From NCBI GenBank assembly GCA_958295665.1, contig OY282558.1, positions 113,264,838 to 113,328,837 on the forward strand: 64,000 nt of DNA, in the 5' to 3' direction. How positions within the stretch are numbered: position 1 is the first letter of the stretch; each line of letters begins with the position of its first letter. Below the pieces are notes generated by a model that was not told the DNA's origin, did not search any database, and saw nothing but the letters and a program-made list of their open reading frames with translations. The position numbers were made by a program, and so were the translations under genes. Below are positions 57,735-64,000 of this stretch, piece by piece. Origin of the DNA: Tipula vernalis. Its lineage: Eukaryota > Arthropoda > Insecta > Diptera > Tipulidae.

Positions 57735-57910
57735 GGTGCACAAAAATGCTGGTGGATTAAAGCATGATGTACTTGTAGCCTGGCACAAGGTAAAAATGCA
57801 CAATTTGCGCGTGCCACAGTGTATTGGTGCAAAAAAATGCATGATTTGGGCGCCTGTGGGACCTTGGTATAAAGAAAAATGCATGATTTGCTAGTACATC
57901 TGTGGCAGCG
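57735..57910. repeat. Short tandem repeat of about 42 bp
   Basis: Three diverged units share AAAAATGCATGATTTG followed by a GCGCCTGTGG-like segment: at about 57,792 (AAAAATGCACAATTTGCGCG), 57,831 (AAAAATGCATGATTTGGGCG) and 57,875 (AAAAATGCATGATTTGCTAG). Two more partial units (CACAAAAATGCTGG, AAAGCATGATGTACTTGTAG) precede them. A 79-codon minus frame here is its translation. Confidence 0.7.
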
Positions 57911-58216
57911 AAAGTGATAATAAAGAAAATACTACTGGGTTGGAGAGCGGATTTAATTGAATGTATAGTCTTACGTTTATTAATATTCAATAACAATTCT
58001 CTTTTAATCGACTTTTAATTCTTGTTATATGTAAACTGGCATTTCCGAACTGAAAGCAGCCGAAAGTATTCATAGGAGTTACGTGAAATAAATAAGAAAA
58101 CGAATCATAAATCTCAACCAATTTCAAAGCTTAGAGAGATTAAACCGATTGCAGGCACTTTATTAGAATGAATTCAAAAGTTAAATTCTCCAGCTTATCG
58201 TAAATAGTTATTATTA

Positions 58217-58510
58217 TTATTATTATTGGAGGGCCATGCGGGCGATTAGCCACCTCGCACTGCGACCTAAAAGATCTATTGTGCTGGACCCTGCTTAATT
58301 ATCCGTCCAGTCAATATTCAGGTTCTTAATGAACCTGACAATACTGCTTCCCGGTACGTGATACATACTATCTGGGCTTATTGCTCTCCCTCCTAGATGT
58401 TTACTATTATTCCGTTTGATTTCACTCTTTCGAGTATTCCGTATTGCGTTTGATTTCTCTCTTACGAGTTGCTGGGAATTGCAAATCGCCTGTAGGTCAC
58501 CCAGCTTTAC
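58217..58510 (-). mobile_element. Internally deleted LINE derivative with AAT tail (second copy)
   Basis: The tail is read on the plus strand as TTATTATTATTATTATTGGA (from about 58,207). The body matches 20,955-21,303 in reverse: CATGCGGGCGATTAGCCACC, GGTACGTGATACATACTATC, then the GCTGGGAATTGCAAATCGCC end. The RNase H piece present in the other copy is absent; instead GAAATCAAACG-AATA is duplicated. Upstream (58,520-58,545) a CTGGAGGGTGCCTGGTATCC block matches the leader of the LINE-like ORF1 at the window start. Confidence 0.65.
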
Positions 58511-58559
58511 TACAAGAAGGCTAAATAAAGCTGGAGGGTGCCTGGTATCCAGAGTCTGC

Positions 58560-59015
58560 ATATTTTGGACTGATTAACCTATCAGCCATTCATCCATCGG
58601 TAGATTAGGGTTTTTTATCAAGGTTTTCTCCTTTAGCGCCGTACTTTAGCCTGTGCCAAATGGCCAAAAATGTGCCAAATGACCTTAGTTACCAGTGGTT
58701 GCCACGAGGAGGCAGCACGTACACTTGCGAATTGTAAACAGTTACCCCTTACACAATTGTACCTAGCACGCAGCTGCCTAATGACAACCAGAAGAGCTCA
58801 CGTGATGCGCACCCTACTGGAAGGTTACGGAGCTGGTAGATTAATCTACTCAACTTTGGTCTCCCTTCCAATAGACGCCAAACCACCATCGTAAATAATT
58901 AAATGACGAATTGTTGTATCAAATTCTTTAGAAAAGTCGGCGTTCATTTTTCGGATAACATTTTTCTCCGGATTTTCCTACCACAAATAAAAACTCGATT
59001 AGTAGCTTTTGATGT
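58560..59015. other. Stretch of moderate GC, possibly LINE-derived
   Basis: 58,560-58,900 is GC-richer than the surroundings, with a 74-codon plus frame (58,670-58,894) that I do not recognise. Because it adjoins the LINE derivative and shares its composition it may be part of the same insertion on the minus strand. Confidence 0.3.
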
Positions 59016-59020
59016 ATATA

Positions 59021-59234
59021 CTATACTATTCACAATTGTTTATTCGAGCTAAATTTTCAGTGCAACGTAACACAAAACCTCTTCAAAATGAAACAAATAA
59101 TAATTTAATGGAAAATTTTATTTTTAATTTCATTAAACTAAATATTAAGCTTTTCAATTCAATATTTTTTTTTTTAATTTTCTATTCTGCGAAAAATTAC
59201 AACTAATAATACTTGATTCACAATTGTTTGTGCG
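59021..59234 (+). repeat. Left long terminal inverted repeat of the second Tc1
   Basis: Starts CTATACTATTCACAATTGTT and ends ACTTGATTCACAATTGTTTG (59,212-59,231). The outer and inner copies of the direct repeat both lie in this segment. Confidence 0.88.
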
Positions 59235-59326
59235 ATGATATCTTGATTCACAATTGTTTGTGCGAAGCAATCGTGAATAAATGTCTCAAAAAAATCGTGT
59301 GAAAATCATCGTAAATACTTCGATTA

Positions 59327-60315
59327 CTAATATGAGGTATTCCCTCCTTTCGATTTTATCACTTCAGATAGCCGTCTTGGCACTGAGTCTATTAAATTCC
59401 TTATGAAATCTGTGGGTATATTGTTTCACACCTTTACTATTGTATTCCACGTTTCATCTTCCGTTCTTCCAACCTCACATGGTATTTCCCGTTTGATGTA
59501 AGCCCAAATATTCTCTATGACATTTAGGTCAGGACTCTAAGGTGGCCATTCTAGAACATTTTGTCCGATATCTTTTGAACATTTAGAGACGATTTTTCCT
59601 TTATGTACAGGTGCATTCCAATTAGATTGCATCCCGCAACTAAGCCGATCTCATTAAGAAGTTCCAAATATTGTGACTGGCAAACATTTCCTCATAAAAT
59701 TTGAGTTGGCCCAACACCATTATAGAAAATACTGCACCATATCATTATGTGGCCGCCACCAGAATGACGTGTTGGAGTTATCACATCACGTTTTAATTGC
59801 TCTGACGGAGTTGAGTAATAAAACTTCCTTCCCCAAGTTCCATCTAATGAAAATATAGACTCATCCGTCCATAAAATGTTTTTCCAGAACTCCAATGGCT
59901 TGTTGATATGATCATGAGCAAATTTCAAATGTTTTGTTTTATTATTTTTGGAAATGTATGGCTTCTTTTTAGTGGTTTATTTCCTGATGCCCTGTTTCTT
60001 CAACCTACAGCAAATAGTAGGTTGGCTAATTTTATTTTGCCTTGAACAATTTATTGTGTATCGTTGAGTTGCAGATGGATTAACTTTCACAGCTCTAGCA
60101 ATCAGTACATCTTCCTCAACACTTCTCTTTCGTTTACTGCCTCTTCCAATTACATTTCTTAATGTACCATGAATATTTTGTTTTCTAATTTGGTATAAAA
60201 TCGTATTTTTGTGACAATTATAATTTTTTGATAATTCACTGGCCGAAATTCCATTTTTGTAATCAGCTACCATAGCTGCTCTAACTTCCACGTTGAATTC
60301 TGGTTTCTTTACCAT
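59327..60315 (-). pseudogene. Tc1 transposase of the long-TIR element (inactivated)
   Basis: ATG at 60,315 starts MVKKPEFNVEVRAAMVADYK. Next come the first HTH (SASELSKNYNCHKNTILYQI) and an RGSKRKRS basic link. One stop codon (about 59,979) breaks the frame, which continues in phase with the catalytic D block LWTDESIFSLDG (about 59,850) and GGGHIMIWCSIF. After a further stop and a frameshift, the second D block is unrecognisable. The SPDLNVIENIWAYIKRE block with the third catalytic E is at about 59,500-59,545, ending in a SKGGNTSY terminus before TAG at 59,327. Total span equals about 329 codons, the normal family length. Confidence 0.88.
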
Positions 60316-60436
60316 TTTTAATTAAAACTAAACAGATTGAATTGCAAATAACTGAAGACTAGCTTGTTTTAAACAATAACTAAACAATATTTAAATTTAC
60401 CGTTTCAAAAATCATGAAAATTCGTGCTTTTTTCTT

Positions 60437-60652
60437 GCGCGTAAACAATTGTGAATCAAGTATTATTAGTTGTAAGTTTTCGCGGAATAGAAAATTAAAA
60501 AAAAAAGATATTGAATTGAAAAGCTTAATATTTAGTTTAACGAAATTAAAAATAAAATTTTCTATTAAATTATTATTTGTTTCATTTTGAAGAGGTTTTG
60601 TGTTACGTTGCACTGAAAGTTTAGCTCGAACAAACAGTTGTGAATAGGATAG
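60437..60652 (-). repeat. Right long terminal inverted repeat of the second Tc1
   Basis: Read inward on the minus strand: CTATCCTATTCACAACTGTT and on to CTTGATTCACAATTGTTTAC. Only scattered differences from the left copy. Confidence 0.88.
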
Positions 60653-60654
60653 TA

Positions 60655-61620
60655 TTAGAATGAATTGGGCAGGTCAAATTAAAATGTTCAGAAATCATTT
60701 TGAAGAATCAGGAAAAATTCCCGTCCGACAAAAAATCCGCTTAAAACCGAAGTGACATCTAAAATCAAAATGGAAAATATTTTTAGATGGAAAATTTTAC
60801 AATTTTCATTAAAAATGGTTGGATTTTAACAATTGCTCTCATACACTTTTAGGAAGACGTAAAAACATTAATGATAACAAACTGTTCACATAGTTCTTAT
60901 TACTGGTGTTGAAATCGTGCCGAACTTTTCTGCGACTCTTAAATGGCCCTGGTGTCTTAATCATTATCAAGGCGATCGAGGAGAAACACCTTAGATTTAC
61001 CACGAATACTGGAGACGTTTTGGTTGCAAAACGAAATGATTGTAAGCACAAAGCTTAACCGTTAGATTCATCTGATTTGTAAAGTTAAACTTGACCCGTG
61101 GAGACCTTGCCCCTTGTAAATTTCGCGTAAGCTTCAATAAATACACTTGAGGGTCAAGTTTCATTATTTAAAGCGCTTTTCCGGTAATACATCAGTCACG
61201 CCCGATTTGAAGCTAGCATGTTGCAAATTTTCTAAATCCTAGTTTTTTTTAGAAACCCGTTTGCATACTTTACAGGTTTTCGCCATAGCCAAAACATTAT
61301 CTTTAGGGTTTGGGCTTTGTTCACTGTGAAAGCAGGATTCAAAAATTTAATTTGGATCAAATGTCATCAATAGATCTGATTAAATCTTCTGATAACGCTT
61401 GAATACAACAAATAATTGTATTCTTATTCTTTATTGGTTACGGTGAAAAATACGTGAAATCGCACAAATTCAAATTATGGAAACGGAGCTCATTACTTAA
61501 TTTTGTGATTTTTATATTCTGAATGATCAGTTCTGTGTAGAAAAAAAATTGTAAGTTACTTTTTTGTTGTTCAAAAATCGATGAACATGGTAATGTTGGA
61601 TTTCTGATTTCTTCCTAATA
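60655..61620. other. Stretch without a recognisable gene
   Basis: Only short frames (70 codons at 61,051-60,839 minus, unrecognised). No repeats noted. Confidence 0.45.
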
Positions 61621-61621
61621 A

Positions 61622-61887
61622 TAGGTGAATGGGAATTAAGAATAAGAATCAAATAGTTCTATGTTTAATTTCGTCCTTTTCAAAATGGCAGCCGAAATGT
61701 TTTTTGAATTTTCTCAAAAACTGTTTTTTTTATATTTTCTTGCACGGAAGGAAGGAGGTCGATTATATTTTCTTCCACGAAAAGACTCAAACGTTTAGAA
61801 AATTTAAAAAAAAAAACATTTCAGCAGCCATTTTGATTTCAGCAGCCATTTTGTTTTTATAATTTTTTCTTAATCCCCATTCACCTA
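61622..61887. mobile_element. Possible MITE, 266 bp, 21-bp terminal inverted repeats
   Basis: TAGGTGAATGGGAATTAAGA (61,622 on) is matched, inverted, by TCTTAATCCCCATTCACCTA ending at 61,887, with one mismatch in 21. TA dinucleotides flank or overlap the tips. The interior has two CAGCAGCCATTTTG units and a CAAAATGGCAGCCG unit, giving partial internal symmetry. Non-coding; the 77-codon frame over it is low-complexity. Confidence 0.6.
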
Positions 61888-61889
61888 CC

Positions 61890-63505
61890 TCTAAATAAGC
61901 ATTTTGTTATAAGTTCTGGGGAATGTTTTTTTTATATTTCAAAAACAGTTGCGAACAGATTCAACCTAATTTTTGGTATGTTCAATAGGAATGACGAAAA
62001 AAAATTGGAAAAAATCGGTTTTTGAGGAAATTTAAAGAAAACCATTTGGCGACCATTTTGAAAAAGGAAAACATACAGATCAACTAGCTTTAAGCCAGTG
62101 GTTTCGTTAAATAGTGTTTTCATATCTTAAAAACTTATCTCAGATAAATTGTTTTAAAGAGATCATTCCGAGTTATCATCACAACTCCAAGTGATAGCAT
62201 ATTGAGATCAGGATTAATAATCAGAATTTGTCCATCTGACTGAAGACTATAGTAAAAATGATTAAATTCTTCGTCTATTAAGGAAAGAAGAGATAGAAGA
62301 TACTACTTTTGTTCCCTATTAATTTTAAGTTGTTCGTTATAACAGAGATACTGGCGGATCTTCGTTACATGATTTATTCCTCTTTTTCAAATATTTAATA
62401 ACCTTTCACTCTTCTAGAGAAGATTGAGCACACTAAAATACGATTAAGCAAGCCAAAGCCACCAGTAACATGACTTTTTTTTACAAATTTGATCTCCTCT
62501 CGATTTTTAAAGTGAAATTATTTCATTAATGCCATGTAATAAAATTGCCGCAGTGATATTTCCGAAAATATTTCATGCCCTTTTGAAGCACCTTTTTCGC
62601 TATTTAATCCCTTTTGAACATAAAATTAGTGTGAGCCAGATTTATTAAACCACGAATTCCGGTTCGATGACAAATTTCTCATATGAGCTTTATTCGTAAA
62701 ACCTAAAGGTATATAAAAACTCAGAAAACGCGACTCCGGTTTGATGACTGAGTTAAAACTCATAAAGAATGTCAAAAAAGCCCATGAAATATTTTTCTGT
62801 GAAGAATGTGTTATTTAGATCGTAAGATAGATTTTATGTACATTGCATAAAAAATTGTTTTCATTTTTTTAATTCTTAGAACCCAGAATGAAAATGTTTA
62901 AACATAAATTTATTGTGTTGTCCCAAACTAAACCAAAAAGAAATTAATTGACCTGAAGGAGATTCACATTTACATAAGACAGAAGTTTGTTCTTCCAAAA
63001 TACAACAATATACATATTTAAAAATATATATTTTATAATAAACTGTCAGGTGTTGAGATAGTCTAAATACAACAGACTTATATAAAACACGAGTCGTTTG
63101 CTTTCAAAATAAAATTCTAAATTATATTGGAGGGTCAGAGAAAAACCTGTGGAAATATTTAAAAATTACACCAAAGCGTGAAATTTGTAAATACATAAAA
63201 CTGTTGCAACTAAATTAAATACGTAACACAAATTTAGAAATTTTTGGCCACAAATTTTCTATTAATTCTCATTATTATTTATAATTGTTTGTATATTTAT
63301 ACAAAAAGCGGAACAATTTTTTTTTTTTTTACAACAAAATAATGTTAAAAAATAACCCTGCAAACCAAATAACGCATGCTAATATTTTACTATAATTGAA
63401 ACTCATCTGCAATACGGGAATCGGAATTTTGATGAGTATGAGAACCGACTAGTCGAAAAAAAAATTAAATCATTTCTCATTCTCATTTGTCATAGAACCT
63501 GAATT
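61890..63505. other. AT-rich stretch without a recognisable gene
   Basis: Only short frames; a CCATTTTGAAAAAGG-type sequence at about 62,054 recalls the MITE interior just upstream and may be part of a larger related repeat. Nothing else recognised. Confidence 0.45.
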
Positions 63506-63508
63506 CAG

Positions 63509-63654
63509 GTGCCGACCCCATTTGTTGAAATTCACTAGAAAAAGGCTCCGGTGACTTTCTAGTAAAAAACGTCATTTCAATCGAAAATTTAAATTATTTT
63601 TTACGAAAGTCACCGGTGATTTTTTTCGGTGAATTTCACGAATATGAACCCTAT
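63509..63654. mobile_element. MITE-like element, about 146 bp
   Basis: The left end GGTGCCGACCCCATTTGTTG with AAATTCACTAGAAAAAGGCT and CCGGTGAC is matched by the reverse complement of the right end (TAGGGTTCATATTCGTGAAA, TTCACCGAAAAAAATCACCG, GTGAC) at roughly three quarters of positions over about 45 bp. The central TCGAAAATTTAAATT is shared with 7171-7281. The adjoining 78-codon frame (63,616-63,852) starts inside it and is not a credible gene. Confidence 0.6.
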
Positions 63655-63949
63655 AGGTATAAAGAGAACAAGAGCGACGACGACTATCAAATTAAAATAC
63701 ACAGAAAGCATACGATGCTAACAGAAACAATGTCGCTGGCGACGACGACAATAGTTGTATTGCTGTCACCAAAAGTAAAAAAAATTACAACAACAATCGT
63801 ACTACATAGACCTAAAACTAGTTTAGCTGACCCAAAAAAAATTAGTGGTTAAACAAATCTTAACGAAATTTTTAGTTTTAATACCTACCACAAGAGTCCA
63901 ATTGAGAAGAAAATACACGAAAAAAGTACACCAAATTTTAGTTCTTGGC

Positions 63950-64000
63950 GATGATGGAGAGAACCATGGATCTAATGATGCAGAATATGAGCACGCTGAT
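63950..64000 (+). pseudogene. Start of another Jockey-family copy (ORF1 C-terminus), cut by the window edge
   Basis: ATGGATCTAATGATGCAGAA and onward through ATGAGCACGCTGAT (63,967-64,000) is nearly identical to the minus-strand ORF1 end of the Jockey element at about 48,694-48,660; both encode LMMQNMSTLM. Upstream of about 63,960 the match stops, so this copy appears to begin there (5'-truncated or recombined), and it points out of the window to the right. Confidence 0.7.

Larger units (their letters stand above)
59021..60652 (-). mobile_element. Tc1-family element with long IR/DR-type termini, transposase broken
   Basis: Terminal inverted repeats of about 214-216 bp (59,021-59,234 and 60,437-60,652) match closely. 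A TA flanks each end (59,019-59,020 and 60,653-60,654). Within each terminus the motif ATTCACAATTGTTT occurs near the outer tip (59,027) and again at the inner edge (59,217, and a third copy at 59,246). This is the IR/DR layout known from Sleeping Beauty and similar elements, where the repeats are transposase sites. Length 1632 bp. The gene inside has stops and shifts. Confidence 0.9.

Noticed and set aside
63616..63852. 78-codon plus frame
   Set aside because: Begins inside a MITE-like element and is dominated by T, K and V in low-complexity DNA.

Overview
The window looks like repeat-rich, AT-rich (roughly two thirds A+T) genomic DNA of an arthropod, most likely an insect. The evidence is the transposon mix: a two-ORF Jockey-clade LINE, several Tc1 and mariner copies, Ty3/gypsy elements of insect type, a Penelope-like endonuclease remnant, tRNA-derived SINEs, and a TCAGT-type initiator in front of a possible first exon. 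No bacterial operons, rRNA genes or intact tRNA genes were seen. I cannot name the species. Most long open frames are transposon-derived; only one large gene, a Tc1 transposase, appears intact.

Layout, left to right. 1-500 holds the start of a LINE-like ORF1 on the minus strand that runs off the left edge. 2.9-6.6 kb is a large imperfect inverted repeat. Both arms carry intronless-looking fragments resembling the splicing factor SLU7; one arm is split by a 251-bp MITE and the other side carries a decayed mariner. 7.5-13.0 kb is a decayed gypsy element on the minus strand, abutted by a mariner fragment, with a structurally complete Tc1 element (347-aa transposase, DD34E) inserted at a TA between its RNase H and integrase. 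14.7-14.9 kb is a 216-bp poly(A)-tailed retroposon with a probable 9-bp target duplication and a hammerhead-ribozyme-like core. 17.9-21.3 kb has another mariner remnant, an AACTCAA-type satellite, a CCATCATA microsatellite, a SINE tail and an internally deleted LINE ending in AAT repeats. Near 22.85-22.98 kb there may be a promoter plus first coding exon of a host gene. 24.4-29.6 kb is a patchwork of LINE, Tc1 and Penelope-like fragments with a perfect 21-bp hairpin. 29.8-34.9 kb shows no gene.

The second half starts with another decayed gypsy (34.9-37.8 kb), then a higher-order array of roughly 106-bp monomers (38.0-40.1 kb), a cluster of TCGCGGATTTAATT-like motifs, a DUF4817-type transposase remnant and a roughly 120-bp tandem repeat (41.5-42.1 kb). 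45.2-50.2 kb is a full-length but dead Jockey element with a 13-bp target-site duplication and two nested insertions, one with its own 13-bp duplication. A probable last coding exon of an unrecognised host gene lies at 52.0-52.3 kb (minus). A second AACTCAA satellite follows (52.7-54.0 kb). 59.0-60.65 kb is a Tc1-family element with terminal repeats over 210 bp containing internal direct repeats and a broken transposase. MITE-like elements lie at 61.6-61.9 and 63.5-63.65 kb. The last 50 bases match the ORF1 C-terminus of the Jockey family.

The pieces do not form a pathway. They record layered transposition, with insertion order readable at several nests. The points most worth following are the SLU7-derived inverted repeat (shape of a hairpin-RNA/siRNA locus), the hammerhead-like motif in a poly(A) retroposon, the apparently intact Tc1, and the IR/DR structure of the second Tc1.
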